Shown: one piece after another, positions 26,930-35,254 of the stretch
How the letters are laid out: every line of letters starts with the position of its first letter
Position numbering within the stretch: position 1 is the first letter of the stretch
Assembly (NCBI RefSeq): GCF_001412215.1
Contig: NZ_LLWP01000004.1
Coordinates: forward strand, 798,346 to 862,345
Direction: 5' to 3'
Origin: Pedobacter sp. Hv1
GTDB taxonomy: Bacteria > Bacteroidota > Bacteroidia > Sphingobacteriales > Sphingobacteriaceae
DNA: 64,000 nt
Notes under the pieces: generated by a model
Databases searched by the model: none
Seen by the model: the letters and a program-made list of their open reading frames with translations, nothing else
Told to the model about the DNA's origin: nothing
Made by a program: the position numbers and the translations under genes

Positions 26930-28771
26930 TTAATAACCAGCATTTTGAAGCATATTAGGATTCTCGTTCAATGCAGTTTTTGGATAAGGCAACAGCTCTT
27001 TTTTATTAGCCTCAAAATAAAATGCAAACCCAGTTGCAGTACTGGTTAACATGTTTTCTTCTGTCAGCGCTTTTCTCCAATTTTTAACGGTATAACCTGT
27101 TGGTGCGGTAGTAGAACCTAAACCTGGTGCAAATAACACAGTTGAAGGCACTCCACCAAACAGATCTAAGCTTGCTACTTCTACTACACTTGGCGTTAAG
27201 TTGTAGTTAGATTCTTTGGCATAAACATATAGAGGTACATTGGCATAAACACCCTCTCCATTAATCAGTTGACGAAGTTTAGCACGAGTTTCTGCGAATT
27301 TACTATCAATTAAATTCCATCTGATCAGATCGAATTTTCTAATGGCCTCGCCACCAAACTCTAATAATCTCTCTTTAACAATTGCGTTGAAGAAACCTGC
27401 TTTATCTGTAGGCGTAACCGGAATATCATTCTCGAAACCCGCATAAGCACGTTTTTGTACTTCTTGCAATGCACTTTTAGCAGTTGCCGATGGACCGTTG
27501 TTGATTTCGTTATCGGCCTCTGCATACATCAATAGAATATCTGCAAAACGCAATATTGGCCAATTCACCGCAAAGTTTTGCGATGATGATTTACCATCAA
27601 ATGCTGTCCACGATTTTCTGAACTTTGCATCTGTAAAATTGTTTAAGGTATTGATCAGTTTTTTTGAAGTACCAGTAATCTCAAACACACCAATGGTTAC
27701 ATCTCTACGGCAATCTTTTGTGGCATCAAACTCATAGAAATAGGTAGGAATAGCATTCATACCACCACCACCAGTACCATAAGTAGAAGCTGCAGCAAAA
27801 CGAATACCGTTGTAATAGCCTAATTTACTATCGGTAGAAGCATTACTTCCATAAGCAGCAACTTCTAGCATCAATTCGTGTGCATCGTCTACACGTATAC
27901 CATGTAAAGTTTTAAAAACATTCTCGTATACCGGATTTAAAGAGTGTTGTGCACGGTTGTCCATAATTTCCTTACACTCGTCTAATGCTATTTTATAATA
28001 AGTTAAATAGTCTGCTCTTCTTTCCATTTGGCGTGTAGTGGTTCTTAAAGAATATCCTCCTCTAAATAAGGCAATTCTAGCTCTTAAGCCTTTAATTGCA
28101 CCTTTTGTAAAGCGGAAACTGCCATAATCACCTGCAGCACTTCTCCATGGTACTAGGTCGGCTGCTGTTTTTAGATCAGCAATAATCTGCTCATAAGTTT
28201 GATCTCTATCTGCATTGGTTGGGAAAAGTGTTTCGGCAAATGCAGCAGGTACAAATCGTTGTGGTACATCGCCCCAGTTACGGATCAGTTCAAAATAGAA
28301 CTGTGCCCTCAAAGCCAAAGCCTCACCATAATAACGTTTCATTAAGGCTTGGTCTGCTGCCGAACCACTGGTATATAATTTTGATGCTGGAATGTATTTG
28401 ATACAGATATTTGCACGCTCAATACCTTGGTACAACTGTGCAAAAGGGTTGATCAAATCTGTATTGTCAGAACTTGCACCATACATACTAATTCCACGTC
28501 TGTCTGAAGAGGCATAACTCCCAGAAGTTTTGAAATCTTCAGCTGTTAGCCCAAACAGAGTAGATAAACGACTACCGTAACCATTGTCGCCAATTAATTT
28601 ATTGTAAACACCAATTAAGGCAGAATTTGTATACGTAGTACTTTCAAAAACAGTTGCCTCCGTTGATGACGAGTTTGATTCGAAATCTAACACCTTTTTA
28701 CAAGATGGGGTAATGATCATCGCTCCAATAGCTAACACTAAAAAAGCAGAATTTATGAGTTTATTTTTCAT
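26930..28771 (-). CDS. SusD/RagB-family outer-membrane nutrient-binding lipoprotein
   Basis: A 613-residue SusD-like protein with lipobox TPSCKK (Cys24) and the helical TPR-type scaffold (RAQFYFELIRNWGDVP). The C-terminal part contains RLLEFGGEAIRKFDLIRW and ends LLPYPKTALNENPNM, both hallmarks of the family. It acts as the lid of the SusC channel. It lies 20 nt after susC. Substrate is inferred to be pectin oligomers from the surrounding enzymes. Confidence 0.96.
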   Translation of the reverse strand: MKNKLINSAFLVLAIGAMIITPSCKKVLDFESNSSSTEATVFESTTYTNSALIGVYNKLIGDNGYGSRLSTLFGLTAEDFKTSGSYASSDRRGISMYGASSDNTDLINPFAQLYQGIERANICIKYIPASKLYTSGSAADQALMKRYYGEALALRAQFYFELIRNWGDVPQRFVPAAFAETLFPTNADRDQTYEQIIADLKTAADLVPWRSAAGDYGSFRFTKGAIKGLRARIALFRGGYSLRTTTRQMERRADYLTYYKIALDECKEIMDNRAQHSLNPVYENVFKTLHGIRVDDAHELMLEVAAYGSNASTDSKLGYYNGIRFAAASTYGTGGGGMNAIPTYFYEFDATKDCRRDVTIGVFEITGTSKKLINTLNNFTDAKFRKSWTAFDGKSSSQNFAVNWPILRFADILLMYAEADNEINNGPSATAKSALQEVQKRAYAGFENDIPVTPTDKAGFFNAIVKERLLEFGGEAIRKFDLIRWNLIDSKFAETRAKLRQLINGEGVYANVPLYVYAKESNYNLTPSVVEVASLDLFGGVPSTVLFAPGLGSTTAPTGYTVKNWRKALTEENMLTSTATGFAFYFEANKKELLPYPKTALNENPNMLQNAGY

Positions 28772-28791
28772 TTTTTTTAAAGCTAAAAGGA

Positions 28792-31700
28792 TTAAAATAT
28801 TAAGTTAATACCAGCCAATACATATCTGCTACGTGGATATGCTGCATAATCGATACCCGGGGTAAGTGGATTAGACCTCCGTGTATTTGCTTCTGGATCG
28901 TAACCAGTGTATTTGGTAAAGGTGTATAAGTTGTTTACTGTTCCGTATACCCTTAGTTTAGAAATAAATCCTGTTTTTTTAACCAAACTTTGTGGTAAGG
29001 TATAACCTAAAGTTACATTGCTGATGCGCAAGAATGAACCATCTTCAATAGCATAAGAAGTTAAGGCGTAATTACCAGTTGTAGGTGTCCATAAGGTAGT
29101 ATTGGCATTCATTGCGGTTAACAAAGCAGGGTCTGTAACTTTTACACCATTTTCGTTAAAGTTTCTCCACCTGTCGTTCATGGTTGCCAAAAGGTTGTTG
29201 TCTTTTACGTTATACTGTGAAGTAAATTCTATTTTATTGGCATTGTAAACTTTATTGCCAACAGAGAAGTTCATGAATACACTTAAATCGAAATTTTTAT
29301 AGGCAAATTGATTGCTAAATCCACCCGTAAATTTAGGCTGAGAAGTACCCAATACAGTTTTATCGTCATCACTAATCACCATGCTTGTACCATTTGATAG
29401 TTTTTTCACTTTCATATCGCCTGGTTGTGGCTCTCTGTTACCTAATAATACTCTACTGTTAGCGATACCTGGTTTAAGTGTGTAGGTATATACCCCTGTA
29501 GTTGTATTTTGCACAGATGTAAAATCGTCTACCGTATATCTTCCGTCTGATACGAAACCATAGAATTGACCTACCGGCTTACCAACCTCTACTTTAAAAT
29601 CGGCTAAACTGTTAACCCAGCCAGATTGTGCCACATAAGATTGAACGTTGTTCTGTAATTCCAGAATTTTGTTCTTGTTAAACGAGAAGTTTAAACCAAC
29701 ATTGTAGGTAAAATCTTTCGTCCGCACTGCAAGACCATTTAACTGGATCTCAATTCCTTTATTTTGTGTTTTACCTACATTTTGTTGTTGGGTATTGTAA
29801 CCGTTAATTGGAGGGATATTCGCATTTAATAATAAATCTTTGGTGCGGTTATCATATAAATCTAAAGCAATAGATACACGGCTTTTAAATAAGTCTACAT
29901 CAAAACCTAAGTTACCAGATATGTTTTTTTCCCAGGTAATATTTGGATTGGCCAATACACTTCCTGCAATTAAACCGGTAGTAACCGAACCATCAGATGC
30001 GGCATAACCACCAGCTGTAGAGTTTGCAGAGAATAAAGTTCTATATAAATCTTGTCCAATTCTATTGTTACCTGCAATACCGTAACTGGCACGTACTTTA
30101 AAGTTGTTTAACCAATTCCAGTTTAGGTTTTTCATGAAATCTTCTTCAGAAGCACGCCAAGCAAATTGTGCTGAAGGGAAATTACCCCATCTTTGGCCTT
30201 TAGCGAAGAAAGAAGAACCATCTCTACGGAAGTTTAAGGTAGCCAAATATTTTCCTGCAAATGAATACGATGCCCTAGCGAAGAATGACAATTGGCGTGA
30301 GCCTCCAACCAATGAAGTAGGTTTATCTTGAATAGATCCTACTGGTGGTTCTGCTTTTTGAATACTTGCAAAAGCTTCATCGGCAGTAATATTCATCGGG
30401 AACCACTTAATGGTACTGCTATTAGATTTGATATCAAATTTGTTTAACTCTTGACCAACCAATAGATCTAAACTGTGTTGAGTACCTAAGTTTGGTTTGT
30501 AGTTAATGGTATTGGTATTGATTAATGTAGTGGCATTAGAATTATCTAAAGTAATGGCTGGTAAACCTGCGTTATTTCTAGCCAAACCACTTAACGGACC
30601 ATTAAAGCCATTTGTTTTTCTATCATTAAAGTTCAAACCAACAGTAGATCTGAAACTTAAGTTCTTTAAAATTTGATAATTGAGATAACCACTAGTGATC
30701 AAATCGTTACGGTAATCGTACTTTAGTTCTTGGTGTGCTAAAGAGATTGGGTTAGACAATTGTGTAGTTAAAAAATCTGCATCAAATAAATCGCCAGACT
30801 CGCCACCACCAGAATAAGGTTGGTAACGTACCGAGTTTCTTAAACGGTTTGTGCCCTGAGAGCCTGTACTTGTAGTACCCACTCCTTCTACACGTTGTCT
30901 GCTGTAACGTACATTTACACCAGCCCTTAGTTTATCAGAAATTTTATGATCGAAACGGAATGAAGCAAAAGTACGGCGGAAACCAGATTCCAACATAATT
31001 CCATCTTCATTGGTATTGTTCAATGTAAAATTAAAAGTAGTTGTTTTGGTACCTCCAGATAAACTTAATACCTGTGTATTTGAAAAAGCTTGACGACCAA
31101 AAACGCGATCTTGCCAATCGATGTTTGGTACATTTTTATAAATATCTAAATCTTCCCAAGTACCATACCTTTTGGCGAATGTACTTTTTACTTCATCAGA
31201 AGTATTGTTATTGTAAAGCTCATACTGATACATTACATATTCGTACGGGTTCATTACCGGAAGTTCGTTTACAATTTGTCGCACACCGGCATAAGTATCA
31301 AAAGACACAATGGTTTTGCCGTCTTTACCGCTTTTGGTGGTAATGATTACTACCCCATTTGCTCCACGACTACCATAGATAGCGGTAGAAGCCACATCTT
31401 TTAAAACATCAATCGATTGAATTTCGTTTGGAGACAAAATGGATAATGCATTTTCAACCTGAATTCCATCTACTATATATAATGGTGAGTTATCACCAGT
31501 TAACGAGCTTCCACCCCTTACTCTAATTTGAATTTCAGCACCTGGACTACCTTCTGTGGTGGTAGCAGTTACCCCAGCAAGCCTTCCAGCCAATGCTTCA
31601 GCGGCTGTACCTACCGGAAAATCTACCAACTCTTTTGCACCAATAGAAGATACAGATCCTGTTAACGCTTCTTTACGCACAGTTCCATAACCAATGTTCA

Positions 31701-32022
31701 CTACCACTTCGTTAAGGCTAGTTGAACTTTCTTCTAATGCAACATTGATTTGTTTTTTATCGCCTACTTCAACTTCTTTTTCATTAAAGCCAATAAACTT
31801 AAAAACGAGGGTTTGACTACCAGTAGTAGGGACAGCAATTGTATAAGCACCTTTATCATTTGTACTCACAGCAATCTTGGTGCCTTTGATCATTACAGCT
31901 ACACCAGGCAGTATTTCGCCGTTAGATTTTTCGGTTACCGTACCCGTTACTTGTCTGGTTTGTGCCTTGGCTAAATTTATGCCCATAGCAAGCACACAAA
32001 AGAACAGTAAAAATTTTTTCAT
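28792..32022 (-). CDS. SusC/RagA-family TonB-linked outer-membrane transporter
   Basis: A 1076-residue receptor. Order: signal peptide (1-20), CarboxypepD_reg domain (about 22-105), TonB-box/plug region (VVVNIGYGT, then VRGGSSLTGDNSPLYIVDG and ASTAIYGSRGANGVV), and a 22-strand barrel ending in aromatic Phe. There is no N-terminal STN domain, so it is not directly tied to an anti-sigma factor. It imports oligosaccharides to the periplasm with energy from TonB-ExbBD. It is the first gene of the minus-strand operon and has a predicted promoter and operator at 32072-32148. Confidence 0.97.
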   Translation of the reverse strand: MKKFLLFFCVLAMGINLAKAQTRQVTGTVTEKSNGEILPGVAVMIKGTKIAVSTNDKGAYTIAVPTTGSQTLVFKFIGFNEKEVEVGDKKQINVALEESSTSLNEVVVNIGYGTVRKEALTGSVSSIGAKELVDFPVGTAAEALAGRLAGVTATTTEGSPGAEIQIRVRGGSSLTGDNSPLYIVDGIQVENALSILSPNEIQSIDVLKDVASTAIYGSRGANGVVIITTKSGKDGKTIVSFDTYAGVRQIVNELPVMNPYEYVMYQYELYNNNTSDEVKSTFAKRYGTWEDLDIYKNVPNIDWQDRVFGRQAFSNTQVLSLSGGTKTTTFNFTLNNTNEDGIMLESGFRRTFASFRFDHKISDKLRAGVNVRYSRQRVEGVGTTSTGSQGTNRLRNSVRYQPYSGGGESGDLFDADFLTTQLSNPISLAHQELKYDYRNDLITSGYLNYQILKNLSFRSTVGLNFNDRKTNGFNGPLSGLARNNAGLPAITLDNSNATTLINTNTINYKPNLGTQHSLDLLVGQELNKFDIKSNSSTIKWFPMNITADEAFASIQKAEPPVGSIQDKPTSLVGGSRQLSFFARASYSFAGKYLATLNFRRDGSSFFAKGQRWGNFPSAQFAWRASEEDFMKNLNWNWLNNFKVRASYGIAGNNRIGQDLYRTLFSANSTAGGYAASDGSVTTGLIAGSVLANPNITWEKNISGNLGFDVDLFKSRVSIALDLYDNRTKDLLLNANIPPINGYNTQQQNVGKTQNKGIEIQLNGLAVRTKDFTYNVGLNFSFNKNKILELQNNVQSYVAQSGWVNSLADFKVEVGKPVGQFYGFVSDGRYTVDDFTSVQNTTTGVYTYTLKPGIANSRVLLGNREPQPGDMKVKKLSNGTSMVISDDDKTVLGTSQPKFTGGFSNQFAYKNFDLSVFMNFSVGNKVYNANKIEFTSQYNVKDNNLLATMNDRWRNFNENGVKVTDPALLTAMNANTTLWTPTTGNYALTSYAIEDGSFLRISNVTLGYTLPQSLVKKTGFISKLRVYGTVNNLYTFTKYTGYDPEANTRRSNPLTPGIDYAAYPRSRYVLAGINLIF

Positions 32023-32071
32023 ACATTAAGGTTATATTTTGGTTTTTTTGGTCAACCTCTGAAGTCTTCCA

Positions 32072-32086
32072 TTAACAAGTCTACAT
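32072..32086 (-). promoter_or_regulatory. Candidate susC promoter block with -7 box TAGACTTG
   Basis: The 15-base block is identical to the GH28 block at 19800-19814. TAGACTTG is at 32076-32083. The 20-25 bases before it are A-rich and lack a -33 TTTG. The predicted leader is about 50 nt. Confidence 0.6.
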
Positions 32087-32124
32087 TGTTTTTTTTATAA
32101 AATAATTCATATTAGGGTATAAAT

Positions 32125-32148
32125 TTGTGCAATCGTTCCCGACAACGT
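32125..32148 (-). promoter_or_regulatory. Putative LacI-type operator upstream of susC
   Basis: The core GCAATCGTTCCC (32129-32140) is identical to the uxaB site. Its right flank CGACAACGTTGCCG (32140-32153) is itself a near-palindrome centred on CG, so two adjacent half-overlapping sites are possible. The core edge is 45 nt from the -7 box. The lacI gene starts 107 nt away on the other strand, so the site could also control lacI itself. Confidence 0.65.
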
Positions 32149-32242
32149 TGCCGAAATAGCGTTAAAAAAGTTATCTTTAAGCCTGTCAAAAATTATCGTT
32201 ATAATTAAAAGATTTTTTTCATTTCAAAAACTATCCAAACCA

Positions 32243-32250
32243 TAGCTTTG
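32243..32250 (+). promoter_or_regulatory. Candidate -7 box of lacI (TAGCTTTG)
   Basis: TAGCTTTG is a perfect TAnnTTTG match and ends five bases before the lacI ATG at 32255. A start site at the usual distance would coincide with the ATG, giving a leaderless transcript. No strong -33 box is seen. Confidence 0.4.
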
Positions 32251-32254
32251 AACC

Positions 32255-33271
32255 ATGTTTGAGCCCGTTACCATAAAAGATATAGCCAAGGCCTTAGGCC
32301 TATCCACTTCTACTGTTTCAAGAGCATTAAGAGATACGCATGAAATTAGTGCTGCTACCAAAAAGATTGTTTTGGCCTATGCCAAAGAGATCGGATATCA
32401 GCCCAACCCTATTGCCCTCAGTTTAAAGGAACGCAGAAGTAAATCTATTGGTGTGGTAGTGAGCGAAGTAGCCAACAGTTTTTTCTCTCAAGCTATTAAT
32501 GGAATTGAATCTATTGCTTATGACAGGGGTTATCACGTTATCATTTCGCAGACCCATGAGTCTTATGAGCGTGAAGTAGTCAACGTACAACATTTGGCCT
32601 CTAGATCTGTTGATGGTTTATTGGTTTCCCTATCTTCTCAAACTGAAGACATTTCACATCTCAGTTATTTACATGACAAAGGTTTGCCCATTGTATTTTT
32701 TGATCGTGTAGCAGACGAGATCAATACCCATAAAGTAATTGCCAATAATGAAAAGGGTGCATTTGAAGCAACTGATCATTTAATTAAATCTGGTTACAAA
32801 CGAATTGCCCATTTAACCAGTTCCAGTTTTTTATCGATCAGCATCGAACGTTTATCTGGTTATGAGGCTGCTTTAATGGCTAATGGCTTAAGTGTTAACC
32901 CTGCTTACATTAAACATTGCCCACATGGTGGAATGCTGTATGAGGAAACAGAAAATGCAATTAAAGAATTATTGGCACTGCCCGAAAAACCTGATGCGAT
33001 TTTTGTAGCTGGCGATCGTTTAAGTACAGGTTGTTTAAGTGTATTTAAAAACCTGAACATCTCTGTTCCAAAAGACATGGCTATTGCTGGTTTTAGCAAT
33101 TCTGATGTTTTAGACCTATTTAATCCATCTTTAACTTCTGTACGTCAACCCGCATTTGAAATTGGCCAATTGGCTACGCAAATGTTATTGCAGCTCATAG
33201 AAGCCAAATATCCGGTTGAAGAATTTGAGAAAAAGGTATTAGATACTGATCTATTTGTTAGAAACAGTTAG
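32255..33271 (+). CDS. LacI-family transcriptional regulator of the pectin locus
   Basis: A 338-residue regulator. Residues 5-28 (VTIKDIAKALGLSTSTVSRAL) form the LacI helix-turn-helix, followed by the hinge and a periplasmic-binding-protein-like effector domain (SIGVVVSEVANSFFSQAINGIE to the C-terminus). It is divergent from susC with 232 bp between them and is the only DNA-binding regulator in the pectin locus. I infer that it binds the GCAATCGTTxCC sites before susC, GH28 and uxaB. The site position suggests activation rather than repression. A galacturonate-pathway intermediate is the likely effector but is not shown by sequence. Confidence 0.93.
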   Translation: MFEPVTIKDIAKALGLSTSTVSRALRDTHEISAATKKIVLAYAKEIGYQPNPIALSLKERRSKSIGVVVSEVANSFFSQAINGIESIAYDRGYHVIISQTHESYEREVVNVQHLASRSVDGLLVSLSSQTEDISHLSYLHDKGLPIVFFDRVADEINTHKVIANNEKGAFEATDHLIKSGYKRIAHLTSSSFLSISIERLSGYEAALMANGLSVNPAYIKHCPHGGMLYEETENAIKELLALPEKPDAIFVAGDRLSTGCLSVFKNLNISVPKDMAIAGFSNSDVLDLFNPSLTSVRQPAFEIGQLATQMLLQLIEAKYPVEEFEKKVLDTDLFVRNS

Positions 33272-33297
33272 TGATCACCAACTCAAAAAAATAAGTC

Positions 33298-33528
33298 TTA
33301 ATTGATCTTAAAGCCAACAGCCAACTGTTGCAATTCTTCTTTAGAAATCAGTGTAGGATTATTGTACTGTTTTTCGAGCATAGACAAACCAACCTTAATA
33401 TGTCCCGTGGTGGTATTGATCAAACATTCACCATTGTCTATGGTGCTTGAGATGTACTTCCCAATTTCGCGATTGATATCCGAAAATCTAAGTACTAATT
33501 CATGGAATATAAAAACTGGATAATTCAT
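33298..33528 (-). CDS. Hypothetical small protein, 76 residues
   Basis: I do not recognise this protein. It is 76 residues with balanced composition, no signal peptide and no membrane helix, and a mixed alpha/beta look (FIFHELVLRFSDINREIGKYI; VGLSMLEKQYNN; KEELQQLA). An antisense frame also stays open, but the minus-strand frame has the more protein-like composition. Upstream lie two TTAACATT-type direct repeats (33583-33604) and a perfect palindrome. It may be a convergent neighbour of lacI with no link to pectin. Confidence 0.5.
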   Translation of the reverse strand: MNYPVFIFHELVLRFSDINREIGKYISSTIDNGECLINTTTGHIKVGLSMLEKQYNNPTLISKEELQQLAVGFKIN

Positions 33529-33582
33529 GGGTTAAAAGTAGTAGCCCAATGTTAAGCCAGTATTATCAAAATATTATTTTTG

Positions 33583-33604
33583 GTTAACATTAAGTTAACA
33601 TTGC
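33583..33604. promoter_or_regulatory. 11-nt direct repeats (GTTAACATTrr), Pho-box-like
   Basis: GTTAACATTAA is followed directly by GTTAACATTGC, so the repeat period is 11 nt, as for PhoB/OmpR-family binding sites. Similar pairs lie at 42888-42909 and 44623-44644. It is 55 nt upstream of the small minus-strand gene. Confidence 0.4.
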
Positions 33605-33616
33605 GTTTGATCTCTT

Positions 33617-33652
33617 TTATTATTGGTTCGTGTCGACACGAACCAATAATAA
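33617..33652. repeat. Perfect 36-bp palindrome
   Basis: Every base pairs around the centre of GTCGAC, giving an 18-bp arm with no spacer. It begins one base after the stop codon of the NTF2-like gene (33654). No T run follows on either strand, so it is not a classical terminator. It shares the GGTTCGTG/CACGAACC core with the hairpin at 61469-61509. Confidence 0.8.
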
Positions 33653-33653
33653 C

Positions 33654-34082
33654 CTATGGCAGTTTATAAGCTTGCCTACCCAATAACTTCCAATCCTTGC
33701 CTTGTTTTTGCCAAACCAAAAGAATTCCTAAGTGTACCTCTCCTGGTTTTCCGCCATCATTTGTTTTGGCATCTAACTGATGACGAACCAATGCCGTTTT
33801 ACCCGTAACCTTAATCGTTTGATTTTTAAAATCTATGGTTACAAAATCAGATTTCCCACTGGCAATAGATTCTACAAAGGCTGTTTTATCTTCTATTTTT
33901 CCACTCGAATGACCATAACTCAAGTCAGTAGCAGCAATATTTTCTAGCGCAACCCTTTCTCCGCTAATCATGGCTAACCTTAATTTTTCTACAGCTGCAG
34001 CAACGTCTTTCTCTACCATAGTTTGCGCTTTAACCACCAGACTGATACTTACCAATAAGATAAGGAAACTTATTTTTTTCAT
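33654..34082 (-). CDS. Secreted NTF2-like (DUF4440/SnoaL) protein
   Basis: A 142-residue protein with a signal peptide (MKKISFLILLVSISLVVKAQ) and a cystatin-like NTF2 fold: a helix with AAVEKLRLAMISGE, then DLSYGHSSGKIEDKTAF and strands ending in WQKQGKDWKLLGRQ. I use the ATG at 34082; an upstream start at 34112 would spoil the signal peptide. Such proteins often sit near carbohydrate loci and may bind or convert small molecules. No catalytic residues can be assigned and the function is unknown. Confidence 0.78.
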   Translation of the reverse strand: MKKISFLILLVSISLVVKAQTMVEKDVAAAVEKLRLAMISGERVALENIAATDLSYGHSSGKIEDKTAFVESIASGKSDFVTIDFKNQTIKVTGKTALVRHQLDAKTNDGGKPGEVHLGILLVWQKQGKDWKLLGRQAYKLP

Positions 34083-34136
34083 TTTTATACAGATTATAAG
34101 GCCAATATACATGTTAAGTCATTCAAAAAAATAGAA

Positions 34137-34169
34137 ACCAAAAAAAAATCCCTCCAATAATGGAGAGAT
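34137..34169 (-). terminator. Intrinsic terminator after the response regulator
   Basis: On the minus strand a 9-bp stem (34161-34169 with 34148-34156, one G-U pair, loop of four) is followed by a long T run (complement of 34137-34148). It lies 33 nt after the stop of the receiver-domain gene. Confidence 0.8.
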
Positions 34170-34201
34170 CTTTTTAAAACTAATGTAATTTTTAAACGAA
34201 T

Positions 34202-34591
34202 TTATATGACTGGGTTTAACGAGTATTTATTTAAAGGTTTTGGAATTAAGGTAAGTACATTTGGATGCGATCGCATCTGCTCAATATCTGCCAATACATC
34301 TGATGCAGTTAAAACTACTATTCTGCAAGTATCTTTTAGTTCGTCGGCAAACTGATTGAATTTGTTTAAAAAGCCGATGCCATTCATTACTGGCATATCT
34401 AAGTCTAACAAAATTAGATTGGGCAATAGTTCTGGCGTATTTATATTTTCAACGAGGTAGCTTAATGCTTGAGCTGCACTTTCCATCAAGATGATTTCTT
34501 CTTCAGCATAACTTGTTTTCAAAACGCGTACGGTGATCATTTGATCAATTAGGTTATCGTCAACAACCATTATTCTATTTTTACGCTCCAT
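34202..34591 (-). CDS. Single-domain response regulator (CheY-like)
   Basis: A 129-residue stand-alone receiver. The acidic pair is in VVDDN, the phospho-acceptor Asp in LLDLDMPVMNG, Thr in LTASD and Lys in IPKPL. There is no output domain. I use the ATG at 34591; the frame extends upstream only to a TTG. Proteins of this type with the LDLDMPVMNG signature usually work in phosphorelays or as partners of hybrid kinases. No kinase gene is adjacent. Confidence 0.88.
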   Translation of the reverse strand: MERKNRIMVVDDNLIDQMITVRVLKTSYAEEEIILMESAAQALSYLVENINTPELLPNLILLDLDMPVMNGIGFLNKFNQFADELKDTCRIVVLTASDVLADIEQMRSHPNVLTLIPKPLNKYSLNPVI

Positions 34592-35254
34592 TCGTTTTAG
34601 TTTTCTCTTAATTTCTAATCTTACCAATTACAGCTTTTACACACTTAATTATGCAAATTGCATCTATACCCCTTACTAATATTGAGTGACCATAAACAAT
34701 AATAATAGGCCATAGATCTTATCTGTTGGTTACAAACAATGAGATGTAGCTTAAAATGACATTAAAAATCGACATAATCATACAAATCAAAAGCCAAATT
34801 TTAGGGCAGTAGAAAGAATGATATTACTGCAATAGGTAAATATCTCTAGTTTCCTTTTTATGCAGCCAATGCAGCAATCGTCAAAATTATACGCTGAATT
34901 TTCAAAAGAATTTAGTAGAATATTTTCCACATTTTAAGTGAAAACATTCTACAGTTTGGGCAATAAAATTCCCATAGCATATATTTATACTATTAAAATG
35001 ATCAATTTTTAGACAAAAGGAACGACAAATAGCTTAATCGATTTGTTATAAAAAACCCAATATCAATTGCCATGTGGATATATAAGCAAAAACATGCTAC
35101 AGTATGGGCAATAAACCCCCACAACATCTTTTGATATTGTAAAATGACTAAATTTCAATCAATAGCTTAAAATCTATCAAAAAACCAATAGCTAAATTAC
35201 CTATTGATAATCAATAAATTAGCCATTAAAATAGAATATCAAAAAATGTGAATA
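34592..35254. other. Gene-free AT-rich gap between two response-regulator genes
   Basis: No open frame here looks like a gene. The notable content is an imperfect duplication: about 80 bp at 34941-35020 resembles 35089-35165, offset 146-148 bp. Each copy has AAAACATkCTACAGTwTGGGCAATAAA followed by a CCCA that can pair with TGGG. It could hold a small RNA or a regulator-binding region for the downstream gene. I cannot decide from sequence alone. Confidence 0.5.
34941..35165. repeat. Imperfect direct duplication of about 80 bp
   Basis: Copy A is 34941-35020 and copy B 35089-35165. The best-conserved part, CTACAGTwTGGGCAATAAA, is nearly identical; a second conserved part is TAAAATGAyyAAwTTT. 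Both copies contain a small TGGG...CCCA hairpin. The sequence between them is AT-rich without features. Confidence 0.55.

Noticed and set aside
33302..33523. 73-residue plus-strand frame antisense to the small hypothetical gene.
   Set aside because: The minus-strand frame has the more protein-like composition and an ATG with regulatory-looking sequence upstream, though certainty is limited.
34874..34880. GCAATCG in the gap upstream of a response regulator, considered as a fourth LacI-type site.
   Set aside because: The right half of the motif is missing and there is no -7 box at the 45-nt distance.
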